From assembly GCF_019931575.1 (NCBI RefSeq), contig NZ_CP082923.1, positions 2,480,001 through 2,544,000 of the forward strand: 64,000 bases of DNA, given 5' to 3'. The translations under genes were made by a program, and so were the position numbers. The notes beneath the pieces were generated by a model. It worked only from the letters and a program-made list of their open reading frames with translations. It did not search any database and was not told where the DNA came from. Within the stretch, counting starts at the first letter, position 1. Each line of letters begins with the position of its first letter. Origin of the DNA: Caulobacter segnis (GTDB lineage: Bacteria > Pseudomonadota > Alphaproteobacteria > Caulobacterales > Caulobacteraceae). Shown here one piece after another: positions 35,460 through 44,796 of this stretch.

Positions 35460-36254
35460 ATGCGCAGCGCGCTGTTCAACGCCTACTACTGGGTCCTGTC
35501 GATCTTCTACGGCCTGTCGGCGGCCTTCGCCGCCCTGGCGCCCGGCCGCGACGCCGTCACCTTCGTGTTGCGCCTCTACAGCCGCCGGATGCTGATGACC
35601 TTGGACGCCTTGGCCGGCGTGAAGGTCCAGCTGAAGGGGCTGGAGAACCTGCCGCCCGGCCCGTGCATCATCGCCGCCAAGCATCACAGCTGGGGCGACG
35701 GCTTCGTGATGTTCGCCAATGTCGAGAACCTCAGCTTCGTCACCGGCGACCACCTGGAGAAGTTTCCCCCGGTCGGGGCGATCCTGAAGAAGTTCGGCGC
35801 CATCGTCGTCGACAGCTGCGGCGGGCCCGAGGCTCGCAAGGCGCTATCCGAGAGCGCCGCTCAGGTCGCGGCCGAGGGGCGGCGCATCCTGATCTACCCC
35901 GAGGGTCACCTGGCCGCGCCGGGTGAACGGTTCCGTTACCGGACGGGCGTATATTACATGAGCAAGGACTTCGGCCTGCCGGTCATACCGGTGGCGACAA
36001 ACCTGGGCTGCTTCTGGAAGCAGCAAGAAAAGAAGAAGACCCCGGGAACCGCGACCGTCGAGTTCCTGCCGCCCCTGCCCCGGGGCCTTGAGAAGGACGC
36101 GTTCATGCAGCGCATGGAGGCCGTGATCGAAGGCCGGACGAACGAACTGATCGCCCAGGCGACCGGCCGGCCGGTCAAGCCGTCGGTGCTGGTTGAATGG
36201 AACGGGCGGACGAACGTGGTGTCGCCGACGGTAGAGGCCGCCGCCCATGGCTGA
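35460..36254 (+). CDS. 1-acyl-sn-glycerol-3-phosphate acyltransferase (PlsC family)
   Basis: 264 residues: an N-terminal membrane segment (~10-30), then the acyltransferase motif A-A-K-H-H-S-W-G-D-G (an H-x4-D form), the IYPEGHLAAPG block and a later P-V-I-P-V-A-T-N-L-G. Makes phosphatidic acid from lysophosphatidate at the inner membrane. Co-oriented with the TetR gene 15 bp before it; its last eight bases overlap the start of the next small gene. Confidence 0.9.
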   Translation: MRSALFNAYYWVLSIFYGLSAAFAALAPGRDAVTFVLRLYSRRMLMTLDALAGVKVQLKGLENLPPGPCIIAAKHHSWGDGFVMFANVENLSFVTGDHLEKFPPVGAILKKFGAIVVDSCGGPEARKALSESAAQVAAEGRRILIYPEGHLAAPGERFRYRTGVYYMSKDFGLPVIPVATNLGCFWKQQEKKKTPGTATVEFLPPLPRGLEKDAFMQRMEAVIEGRTNELIAQATGRPVKPSVLVEWNGRTNVVSPTVEAAAHG

Positions 36255-36573
36255 CGATCAACCGATCACCGACAAGGAACGGCAATTCCACGCCTCGGCC
36301 GTCATGGGCGTCTGGGGTCTGCTGGCGCTTTTCGGGGCCTATCTGGCGTTGACGTCGATCGCGGTGATGGACGAACCAGGCGCCGCGAAGGATCCGAAGA
36401 TCGTGATCTTCGTCATCAGCTGCTGGGCGCTTCCGGTGTTCGCCGGCCTGGCCGCCGTTGGCGGCTATCATGGCGTCAAGCACGCCAGGCCGCGCATCGC
36501 CCTGCTCACCGCCATTCCCGCGGTCGTGACGCTGCTGGTCTTCGCCAGCGCCTTCGGGGCCTGGTGGACCTAG
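36247..36573 (+). CDS. Small membrane protein of unknown function
   Basis: 108 residues with three predicted transmembrane helices (about 18-38, 58-80 and 84-104). No recognised domain. It starts inside the end of the acyltransferase gene (8-base overlap), so it is part of that unit with the TetR regulator. Confidence 0.7.
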   Translation: MADDQPITDKERQFHASAVMGVWGLLALFGAYLALTSIAVMDEPGAAKDPKIVIFVISCWALPVFAGLAAVGGYHGVKHARPRIALLTAIPAVVTLLVFASAFGAWWT

Positions 36574-36585
36574 CCCGGCCCGGGC

Positions 36586-36978
36586 TCAGTCCAGCGCTTC
36601 GGGCGCCGGCTGGATCGTGACGCTCTCGCCGCAGCCGCAGGCGTCGGTCTCGTTGGGATTGTGGAACACGAACTTCGAGGAGAGCTTGGTCACCTCGTAG
36701 TCGATCTCGGTTCCGATCAGGAACAGCACGGCCTTGGGCTCGATCAGGATGGTGACGCCCTTGTCCTCGACGACCTCGTCGATCGGGCCCTTCTCCTTGG
36801 CGTATTCGAAGACGTATTCCTGGCCCGCGCAGCCGCCGTTCTTCACGCCGACCCGCAGGCCCGCATAGGGCTGGTCCGCCCGATTCATGATCTCCGTCAC
36901 GCGCGCGGCCGCGGCGTCGGTCAGGGTGACGACCTTGGGGCGCGGGCGGCGGGGACGTGCGGTGATCGCGGTTTCCAT
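36586..36978 (-). CDS. sufA: A-type Fe-S carrier SufA/IscA family
   Basis: 130 residues from ATG 36976-36978; the HesB fold begins after a basic ~15-residue start. The three cluster ligands are present as C50 (N-G-G-C-A-G) and C114-G-C116 near the C terminus. It accepts or delivers Fe-S clusters. Last gene of the suf operon, 14 bp after sufT. Confidence 0.95.
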   Translation of the reverse strand: METAITARPRRPRPKVVTLTDAAAARVTEIMNRADQPYAGLRVGVKNGGCAGQEYVFEYAKEKGPIDEVVEDKGVTILIEPKAVLFLIGTEIDYEVTKLSSKFVFHNPNETDACGCGESVTIQPAPEALD

Positions 36979-36992
36979 GACTCTCGAACCGA

Positions 36993-37355
36993 TCAGAACA
37001 TGTTCAGTTGCAGCTTGGCCTCGTCGCTCATCCGCGACGGATCCCACGGCGGCTCGAAGACAAGCTCGACATTGCACGACTTCAGGCCGGGGATCTCGAG
37101 CACCGCGTCACGCACCCAGCCCGGCATCTCGCCGGCCACCGGGCAGCCCGGCGCGGTCAGCGTCATGTCGATGGCCACGTCCTTCTCGTCGCTGACGTCG
37201 ACCTTGTAGATCAGACCCAGCTCATAGATGTCGACCGGGATCTCCGGGTCGTAGACGGTCTTCAGCTTTTCAATCAGCTGGTCCGTGATCTTGTTCAGCT
37301 CCTCCTGCGAGAGGGCCGAGACAGGCTCGGAAGCGGCGGCGGCGGCGTCGGTCAT
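36993..37355 (-). CDS. sufT: SUF-system assembly protein SufT (MIP18/DUF59)
   Basis: 120 residues from ATG 37355. The DUF59 motif D-P-E-I-P-V-D-I-Y-E-L-G-L-I-Y and T-A-P-G-C-P with its conserved cysteine are clear. The protein helps mature Fe-S enzymes under high demand. A TTG twelve bases earlier would overlap the sufS stop as TTGA and remains an alternative start. Between sufS and sufA. Confidence 0.92.
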   Translation of the reverse strand: MTDAAAAASEPVSALSQEELNKITDQLIEKLKTVYDPEIPVDIYELGLIYKVDVSDEKDVAIDMTLTAPGCPVAGEMPGWVRDAVLEIPGLKSCNVELVFEPPWDPSRMSDEAKLQLNMF

Positions 37356-37363
37356 CGATCGGC

Positions 37364-38590
37364 TCAACTGAAGAAGCTACGCGCCTTGGCCAGCGCGTCC
37401 ACGAACGCGTCGGCTTCGGCCTCGGTATTATATAGGGCGAAGGAAGCCCGCGCGCTCGATGTCACCCCGAAACGGCGCATCAGGGGCTCGGCGCAGTGGG
37501 TGCCGGCGCGGACGGCCACGCCGTACCGGTCCAGCACCTGGGCGATGTCGTGGGCGTGGGCGCCCTCGACCGTAAACGAAAGCACCGCGCCCTTGCCGGG
37601 CGCCTCGCCCAAGATCCGCACGCCGTTGACGCCGCGCAGGCGTTCGGCGACGCGCTCATAGAGGGCGTGCTCGTGGGCGAAGATGGCGTCGCGATCCAGG
37701 CCGTTCAGCCATTCGATCGCCGCGCCCAGGCCGACGGCCTCCAGGATCGCCGGGGTGCCGGCCTCGAAGCGGTGCGGCGGATCGGCGTAGGTGATCCTGT
37801 CCATGGAGACCGAGCCAATCATCTCGCCGCCGCCCTGGTACGGCGGAAGGGCCGCCAGTCGCTCGGCCTTGCCATAGAGCACGCCGATGCCGGTCGGGCC
37901 GTACAGCTTGTGGCCGGAGAAGACGTAGAAATCGACGTCCAGCGCTTCGACGTCGACGCGGGTGTGGACCACGCCCTGGCAGCCGTCCAGCAGCACCGGC
38001 GCGCCAGCCGCATGGGCCAGGCGGACGATCTCGGCGACGTCGTTGACCGTGCCCAGCACGTTCGACATGTGGGTGACGGCGACCATCTTGGTGCGCTCGG
38101 ACAGCAAGCCCTGATAGGCCTCCATGTCCAGGCGCCCGTCGTCCAGCACCGGGATGAACTTCAGCACCACGCCCTTGCGCTCGCGCAGGAAGTGCCACGG
38201 CACGATGTTGGCGTGGTGCTCCATCTCGGAGATCACGATCTCGTCGCCGGCGTTCAGGCTGAGGCCGAACGAACTGGCGACCAAGTTCACCGCTTCCGTG
38301 GCGCTCTTGGTCCAGACGACCTCGTTGGCCTCGGCATTGATGAAGTTCGCAACGGTTTCACGGGCCTTTTCATAGGCTTCGGTCGTTTCGTTGGCGAGTG
38401 TGTGCAGGCCGCGATGGACGTTGGCGTACGAGGTGCGGGCCAGGCCCGTCATGGCGTCCAGCACCACGTCGGGCTTCTGGGCGCTGGCGGCGCTGTCCAG
38501 ATAGATCAGCGGCTTGCCGTGCACGGTCCGTTGCAGGATCGGGAACTGCTCGCGGATCGCGGCGACGTCGAAGGGCGCGTCGAAAGCCAT
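37364..38590 (-). CDS. sufS: Cysteine desulfurase SufS
   Basis: 408 residues from the ATG whose A is also the last base of the sufD stop (TAATG). PLP lysine in FSGHKLYGPTGIGVLYG, catalytic cysteine in VRAGTHCAEPLMRRFG, and the group II start FPILQRTVHGKPLIYLD identify SufS/CsdA type. It passes persulfide sulfur to the scaffold, usually through SufE; no sufE lies in this operon. A second, IscS-type desulfurase is the second gene of the same operon. Confidence 0.96.
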   Translation of the reverse strand: MAFDAPFDVAAIREQFPILQRTVHGKPLIYLDSAASAQKPDVVLDAMTGLARTSYANVHRGLHTLANETTEAYEKARETVANFINAEANEVVWTKSATEAVNLVASSFGLSLNAGDEIVISEMEHHANIVPWHFLRERKGVVLKFIPVLDDGRLDMEAYQGLLSERTKMVAVTHMSNVLGTVNDVAEIVRLAHAAGAPVLLDGCQGVVHTRVDVEALDVDFYVFSGHKLYGPTGIGVLYGKAERLAALPPYQGGGEMIGSVSMDRITYADPPHRFEAGTPAILEAVGLGAAIEWLNGLDRDAIFAHEHALYERVAERLRGVNGVRILGEAPGKGAVLSFTVEGAHAHDIAQVLDRYGVAVRAGTHCAEPLMRRFGVTSSARASFALYNTEAEADAFVDALAKARSFFS

Positions 38591-39618
38591 TACTGCGGGC
38601 TCCCGAGCTTGCGGGCGACCCAGGTGGCGGCGATCTCGCGCGCGCCCTCGTGCTCGATCCGCTCGACCACCTCGCCGACGAAGGCGACGGTCAGCATGGC
38701 CTTGGCCTCCAGCTCGGGGATGCCGCGCTGGCGGGCGTAGAAGATCGCTTCGTCGTCCAGGGCGCCGATCGTGTTGCCGTGCGCACAAGAAACATCGTCG
38801 GCGAAGATCAGCAGCTCGGGCTTGGCGTCGATCTCGGCCTTGTCCGACAGGATCAGGGCGTGGTGGCCCATGCGCGCGTCGGTCTGGTCCGCGCCCGGCG
38901 AAACGACGATGCGTCCCTGGAAGACGCCGCGCGCCTGGTCGGCGACCATGCCCTTGGTCAGCTGGCTGGTGACGCCGTCGACGCCCGCGTGGGTGACGAC
39001 GGTAGTTTGATCGGCGTGGCGCTGGCCATCCAGCAGATAGACGCCATCCAGGCGGACCTGGGCGTGAGCGCCGGGATGGTTGACGCGGGTCTCGATCCGC
39101 TGGCGCCGCGCGCCCGACGTCAGGACGGTCTGGGCGTAGGTCGCGCCGGGGGCCAGGTCGACCTCGGCGGTGACGACGTCGATGGCCTCGGCGTCGTCCT
39201 CGACCAGGACGATGCGTTCCAGCGAGGCGCCCTCGCCCACGGCGATGTCCAGGGTGACATCGGAGACGTAAGCCCCGGCGCGGCCTTCATGGCTTTCCAG
39301 CAGGACCAGACTCTCTCCCGGCTTCACCACCAACGCGTGGCTGGCGGCTTGCGAAGCCTTGTCGGCCAGGGCGACGAAGCGCAGCGCCACGACGCCCGAG
39401 GCGACCTCGGCGCAGGAGACGCGGCGGCCGTTGACGAAAACGGTCTGTGCGTCGGTCAGCGCGGCGAACGGGCCAGCGGGAATGTCGCCGTCATGCGCCG
39501 GCGCGGCCGCCGGCAGGGCCCGCAGCAAGCCCCGCAGGTCCGTCCAGCGCCAATCCTCGTCGCGCCGCGAGGGCAGCGCGGTCAGGTCGCCGGTCTTGAG
39601 GGCGGTCGAAAGGGTCAC
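38590..39618 (-). CDS. sufD: Fe-S assembly protein SufD
   Basis: 342 residues starting at GTG 39618, which overlaps the sufC stop as GTGA. The beta-helix core is recognisable by H-A-L-I-L-S-D-K-A-E-I-D-A-K-P-E-L and D-D-V-S-C-A-H-G-N-T-I-G-A-L-D, the SufB/SufD signature. Forms the SufBC2D scaffold, where clusters are built. Confidence 0.95.
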   Translation of the reverse strand: MTLSTALKTGDLTALPSRRDEDWRWTDLRGLLRALPAAAPAHDGDIPAGPFAALTDAQTVFVNGRRVSCAEVASGVVALRFVALADKASQAASHALVVKPGESLVLLESHEGRAGAYVSDVTLDIAVGEGASLERIVLVEDDAEAIDVVTAEVDLAPGATYAQTVLTSGARRQRIETRVNHPGAHAQVRLDGVYLLDGQRHADQTTVVTHAGVDGVTSQLTKGMVADQARGVFQGRIVVSPGADQTDARMGHHALILSDKAEIDAKPELLIFADDVSCAHGNTIGALDDEAIFYARQRGIPELEAKAMLTVAFVGEVVERIEHEGAREIAATWVARKLGSPQ

Positions 39619-40364
39619 GCCGCCACGCTCGCGTACTTGTCGTAGCCCTCGGCTTCCAGCTGCAGGGCCAGTTCCGGACCGCCCGAGGCGACGATGCGGC
39701 CGGCGGCCAGTACGTGCACCTTGTCGGGTTTGATGTAGTCCAGCAGGCGCTGGTAGTGGGTGATGACCAGCATGCCGCGCTCGGGCGAGCGCAGGGCGTT
39801 GACGCCTTCCGAGACGATCTTCAGGGCGTCGATGTCGAGGCCGCTGTCCGTCTCGTCCAGGATCAGGAACTTCGGCGACAGCATGGACATCTGGAAGATC
39901 TCCATCCGCTTCTTCTCGCCGCCCGAGAAGCCGACGTTCAGGCCGCGCTTGAGCATCTCGAAGTCGATCTTCAGCGCGGCGGCCTTCTCCTTGGCCAGCT
40001 TCAGGAAAGCCGGGGCGGCGATCTCGTCCTCGCCGCGGGCGCGACGCTGGGCGTTCAACGCGGTGCGGATGAAGGTCAGGGCCGGAACGCCGGGGATTTC
40101 CAGCGGATACTGGAACGACAGGAACAGGCCCTTGGCGGCCCGCTCGTTGGGCTCGAGCGCCAGCAGGTCGTCGCCGTTCAGGCTGGCCGAACCCTCGGTG
40201 ACCTCGTAGCCGCCACGGCCGCTCAGCACGTACGACAGGGTCGACTTGCCGGCGCCGTTCGGCCCCATGATGGCGTGGACCTCACCGGCCGGCACGTCCA
40301 GCGTGACGCCCTTCAGGATCGGCTTGTCCTCGACGCGGGCATGAAGGTTCTGGATCTTAAGCAT
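39615..40364 (-). CDS. sufC: Fe-S assembly ATPase SufC
   Basis: A 249-residue ABC ATPase: Walker A GPNGAGKST, signature SGGEKKRMEI, Walker B FLILDETDSGLD and the switch histidine in VITHYQRLL. Its ATP cycle reshapes the SufB-SufD scaffold. Its start lies within the end of the preceding small gene (8-base overlap) and its stop overlaps sufD by four bases. Confidence 0.97.
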   Translation of the reverse strand: MLKIQNLHARVEDKPILKGVTLDVPAGEVHAIMGPNGAGKSTLSYVLSGRGGYEVTEGSASLNGDDLLALEPNERAAKGLFLSFQYPLEIPGVPALTFIRTALNAQRRARGEDEIAAPAFLKLAKEKAAALKIDFEMLKRGLNVGFSGGEKKRMEIFQMSMLSPKFLILDETDSGLDIDALKIVSEGVNALRSPERGMLVITHYQRLLDYIKPDKVHVLAAGRIVASGGPELALQLEAEGYDKYASVAA

Positions 40365-40742
40365 GGGTCTCGTCGAATTTTCTGTATTCCGCGTCGTGAC
40401 CCGCGAAGGTCCCGGCGATGGCGATCTGGCCTTGGATGGCCGCGTTTAACAGCGAAAGATCCTCAGGAGGGATCCAGTATTCCTCGTGCCCGCGCACGCC
40501 GGCGGCCCGGTTCTCGTAGGCGTTCATGAAGGCCTTCGAGACCGTGAAGCGCACCACGTAGCCGCGGCGATAGGTCGTGTGGGCGGCGTTCCAGTCGCGG
40601 GCCAACTGAGCCGCGAAGACCTCGTCCAGGACCGGACGGAAGATCGGCTGCTCGGGATCGTGCGGCGGGAAGGCCTTCCAGCCCGACTCCCGGATCGCCT
40701 GCAACTCCTCCATGCCGACCGGCTGGTAGAGCGTGACGGTCG

Positions 40743-40746
<4 letters not shown>
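40357..40746 (-). CDS. Small conserved protein inserted in the suf operon
   Basis: 129 residues from the ATG that overlaps the sufB stop (ATGA). The start [20 protein letters not shown] and [12 protein letters not shown] near residue 90 are distinctive. Similar proteins are, from memory, annotated as ADP-ribosylation/crystallin J1, but no catalytic residues of ADP-ribosyl hydrolases are visible and the label may be misleading. Its place between sufB and sufC, with overlaps on both sides, suggests a link to the suf operon; function unknown. Confidence 0.75.
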
Positions 40747-42211
<1,465 letters not shown>

Positions 42212-42212
<1 letters not shown>

Positions 42213-43351
42213 TACGCCACCTCCCGGCGCCGAGCGCCGATACGCTTCCAGGCGGCGAGCCAGGCGTCGCCACACTTGATCCAATCTGCTTCCGTACTGG
42301 CCCAGCCGCCGCTGACACGCAGGGCGAACGGGGCCAGGTCGGTCCGGCCCATGGCTTCCACCACGCGGCTGGCCTTGACCTTGCCCGACGAGCAGGCGCT
42401 GCCGGCGCTGACCATCACGCCGGCCAGGTCCATGTTCATGACCTGGACCTCGGAGCCAAAGCCCTCGCCGGCGAAACACAGGGTTTGCGGCAGCCGTTCC
42501 GCGCGCTCTCCGAGCACGACCGCGCCTTCCGCCTTGACCCGCTGGGCCAGGGCGTCGCGCCAATGGGCCTGTTCGGCCAGCGAGGCAAGGCCTGCTTGAG
42601 CGGCGATAACCGCCGAACCGAACGCGGCGATGCCCGCGACGTTCTCGGTGCCGGCCCGCCGGCCGCGCTCCTGGCCGCCGCCGTGCTGGCGACGGGTGAC
42701 GGTCGCGCGGGTTCCGGCCACCAGGGCGCCGACGCCCTGCGGTCCGCCCAGCTTGTGGGCCGACAGCGCCATGGTGTCGGCGCCGAGGGCGGAGAAGTCG
42801 ACGGCGATCTTGCCGGCCGCCTGGACGGCGTCGACGTGCAGCCAGCCGTCACGGGCGCGGACCAGGCTGGAGGCCTCGGCCACCGGCTGGATGACTCCCG
42901 TCTCGTTGTTGGCCAGCATCAGGCAGACCAGGGTCTTGCCCGGCTGTTCAAGCGCTTGCGCCAGCCAGTCGAGATCGGCGACGCCGTTCGCATCGACCGG
43001 CAGGCTCTCGACCGGCAGGCCAGAGGCCCTGGCCGTCTCGGTCACCGCGTCGTGCTCGATGGCGCTGACGATGATGCGCTCGAAGCCGGCGGCCTTGGCG
43101 CTTTCGAGGGCCAGGGCGTTGGCCTCGGTGCCGCCGCTGACGAAGGTGACCGAGCCGGCCGGCACGCCGACCAGGGCCCCGACCTGGGCGCGGGCCCGCT
43201 CGACCACATCGCGCGCGGCGCGGCCGGCGGCGTGGACCGACGAGGGATTGGCCGGGCTCTCCAGGGCGCGCAGCAGCGCTTCCCTCGCCTCCGGCCGCAG
43301 GGGAGCCGTGGCGTTGTAGTCCAGATAGACCGATGTGCGGGGGATGCTCAC
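42212..43351 (-). CDS. Cysteine desulfurase, NifS/IscS type
   Basis: 379 residues from GTG 43351, overlapping the iscR stop as GTGA. Start [14 protein letters not shown]-lysine segment [16 protein letters not shown] and catalytic loop [12 protein letters not shown] place it in group I, unlike SufS. Such short NifS-like enzymes directly after iscR are usual in alphaproteobacterial suf operons. Having both desulfurase types in one operon allows two sulfur routes. Confidence 0.93.
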
Positions 43352-43824
43352 TCGGCCGCGATCTCCATGGGACGGCCCACCTTGTCCCCATTGGGACGCA
43401 GCTCGCCCTTCAGCACGTCGGCGACGGAAACCGAGGCGAGATAGCCGTGGATCTGGCGGCCCATCTCCTCCCACAGGCCGTGGGTCATGCAGCGTTCGCC
43501 GCCGGCCATACAGCCCTTGGCCTGGTTCTTCGACAGGCCGCAGCGCGTGGCGCGCAGCGGCTCGTCGACCGCCAGCACGATGTCGGAAATGAAGGTCTCG
43601 CTGGACGCCTTGGCCAGGCGATAGCCGCCGCCGGGGCCTCGGGCGCTGATCACCAGGCCCTTGCGACGCAGGCGCGCGAACAGCTGCTCCAGATAGGAAA
43701 GCGAGATCTGTTGACGCGAAGCGATCTCGGCCAGAGCCACGGCGCGGCCCTCGCTTTCGTCCTGGCGCTTGGCCAGGTCGGTCATCGCCATGACCGCGTA
43801 TCGTCCCTTGGTGCTCAGGCGCAT
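43348..43824 (-). CDS. iscR: Rrf2-family Fe-S regulator IscR
   Basis: 158 residues from ATG 43824 (AAGGGG upstream). N-terminal winged helix MRLSTKGRYAVMAMTDLA and dimer region S-Y-L-E-Q-L-F-A-R-L-R; cluster cysteines C95, C105 and C112 (C-x9-C-x6-C). It likely senses cluster status and represses this operon, of which it is the first gene. The promoter lies at 43920-43948. Confidence 0.94.
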   Translation of the reverse strand: MRLSTKGRYAVMAMTDLAKRQDESEGRAVALAEIASRQQISLSYLEQLFARLRRKGLVISARGPGGGYRLAKASSETFISDIVLAVDEPLRATRCGLSKNQAKGCMAGGERCMTHGLWEEMGRQIHGYLASVSVADVLKGELRPNGDKVGRPMEIAAE

Positions 43825-43919
43825 CGCCTTACCCCTTGCAGATTCCGCGCGCATCGGCTTTTGCGTGTGCTACAAGCCGCGACTTCGCGCGCGGGCCCTC
43901 CAGCCCGCGAACTGGTTGC

Positions 43920-43948
43920 GATCTAGGAAGACCAAGCGCAGTAGTCAA
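43920..43948 (-). promoter_or_regulatory. Putative promoter of the iscR-suf operon with a possible IscR half-site
   Basis: On the minus strand TTGACT (43948-43943), 17 bases, then TAGATC (43925-43920). The ATACTTGACTACTG region resembles one arm of an IscR type 1 site overlapping the -35. About 95 bases of leader follow. Confidence 0.5.
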
Positions 43949-44005
43949 GTATTCGGCGACCCAAATCGTCGGATGACGGACCGCTGGCGAGCTCAAGGGA
44001 ACGAC

Positions 44006-44656
44006 ATGCCTGATGTGATTTTGACCGGCGCGTCCGGGCGGATCGAAGGTCGCTACTCTCCGGGCAAGACCGAAACGGCGCCGATCGCGCTGATCCTGCA
44101 CCCCCACCCCAAGGCTGGCGGCCACATGAACCACCCGGTGGCGGTTCAACTGTACCACCTGTTCATGAAGCGCGGTTTCGCGACCCTACGCTTCAATTTC
44201 CGCGGCGTGGGCCGCAGCCAGGGCGAATTCGACGCCGGCATCGGCGAACTGGCCGACGCGGCCACCGCGCTGGACTGGCTGCAGACCTCAAATCCGGCCG
44301 CCAGCCAGACCTGGGTCGCCGGCTTCGACTTCGGCGCCTATATCGGCATGCAGCTGCTGATGCGCCGCCCCGAAACGGACGGCTTCATCTCGGTCTCGCC
44401 GCCGACCAACATGTACGACTTCAGCTTCCTGGCCCCCTGCCCGGCCTCGGGCCTGTTCCTGACGGGCTCGGCCGACACCATCACCCCGCCGGTCGAGGTG
44501 GAACGGGTGGTCACCAAGCTGCGCACCCAGAAGGGCATCACGATCGACTACGAGGTCATCGACAAGGCCACCCACTTCTGGGCCGAGCACCTGCCCAGCG
44601 TCGAGAAGAGCGTCAGCGACTATCTCGACAAGCGGCTGGCGGAAAACCCGATCTAG
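44006..44656 (+). CDS. Alpha/beta hydrolase of the dienelactone/CocE-like group
   Basis: 216 residues from ATG 44006 (AAGGGA upstream). The H-P-H-P-K-A-G-G-H-M-N-H start region, F-R-G-V-G-R-S-Q-G, and an A-G-F-D-F-G-A-Y-I-G elbow are seen. The elbow holds D where the catalytic Ser normally stands (G-F-D-F-G), so the nucleophile may be Asp or the enzyme may be inactive; the terminal His lies in K-A-T-H-F-W. This is a well-conserved small family of alphaproteobacteria. Substrate unknown. Divergent from iscR. Confidence 0.82.
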   Translation: MPDVILTGASGRIEGRYSPGKTETAPIALILHPHPKAGGHMNHPVAVQLYHLFMKRGFATLRFNFRGVGRSQGEFDAGIGELADAATALDWLQTSNPAASQTWVAGFDFGAYIGMQLLMRRPETDGFISVSPPTNMYDFSFLAPCPASGLFLTGSADTITPPVEVERVVTKLRTQKGITIDYEVIDKATHFWAEHLPSVEKSVSDYLDKRLAENPI

Positions 44657-44666
44657 CGAGCTTCAC

Positions 44667-44693
44667 AAGGCCTCCCTCCTGGGAGGCCTTTTT
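44667..44693 (+). terminator. Intrinsic terminator of the alpha/beta hydrolase gene
   Basis: AAGGCCTCCC (44667-44676) pairs with GGGAGGCCTT (44681-44690) across a four-base loop, followed by TTT. Confidence 0.9.
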
Positions 44694-44731
44694 CGTTGTG
44701 TCCCATCCCGTTGTGCGTTGCGGCGAGGCGT

Positions 44732-44763
44732 CACTGGCGTAACAGTGGTCAGCGCCCTATATT
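44732..44763 (+). promoter_or_regulatory. Putative ndh promoter with a CACTG-N6-CAGTG dyad
   Basis: TATATT (44758-44763) is a good -10; 17 bases upstream is TGGCGT (44735-44740). The dyad CACTG (44732-44736) and CAGTG (44743-44747) covers the -35, so an activator or repressor may bind there. Confidence 0.5.
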
Positions 44764-44771
44764 TTCACCGA

Positions 44772-44785
44772 TTGATGAATATCAA
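44772..44785. promoter_or_regulatory. FNR/FixK box upstream of ndh
   Basis: TTGAT-GAAT-ATCAA is a perfect dyad and an exact FNR-type site (FixK consensus TTGAY-N4-RTCAA). It lies about 8 bases after the -10, roughly at +2 to +15, which is a repressing position. Confidence 0.7.
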
Positions 44786-44796
44786 GCGAGGCGGTG

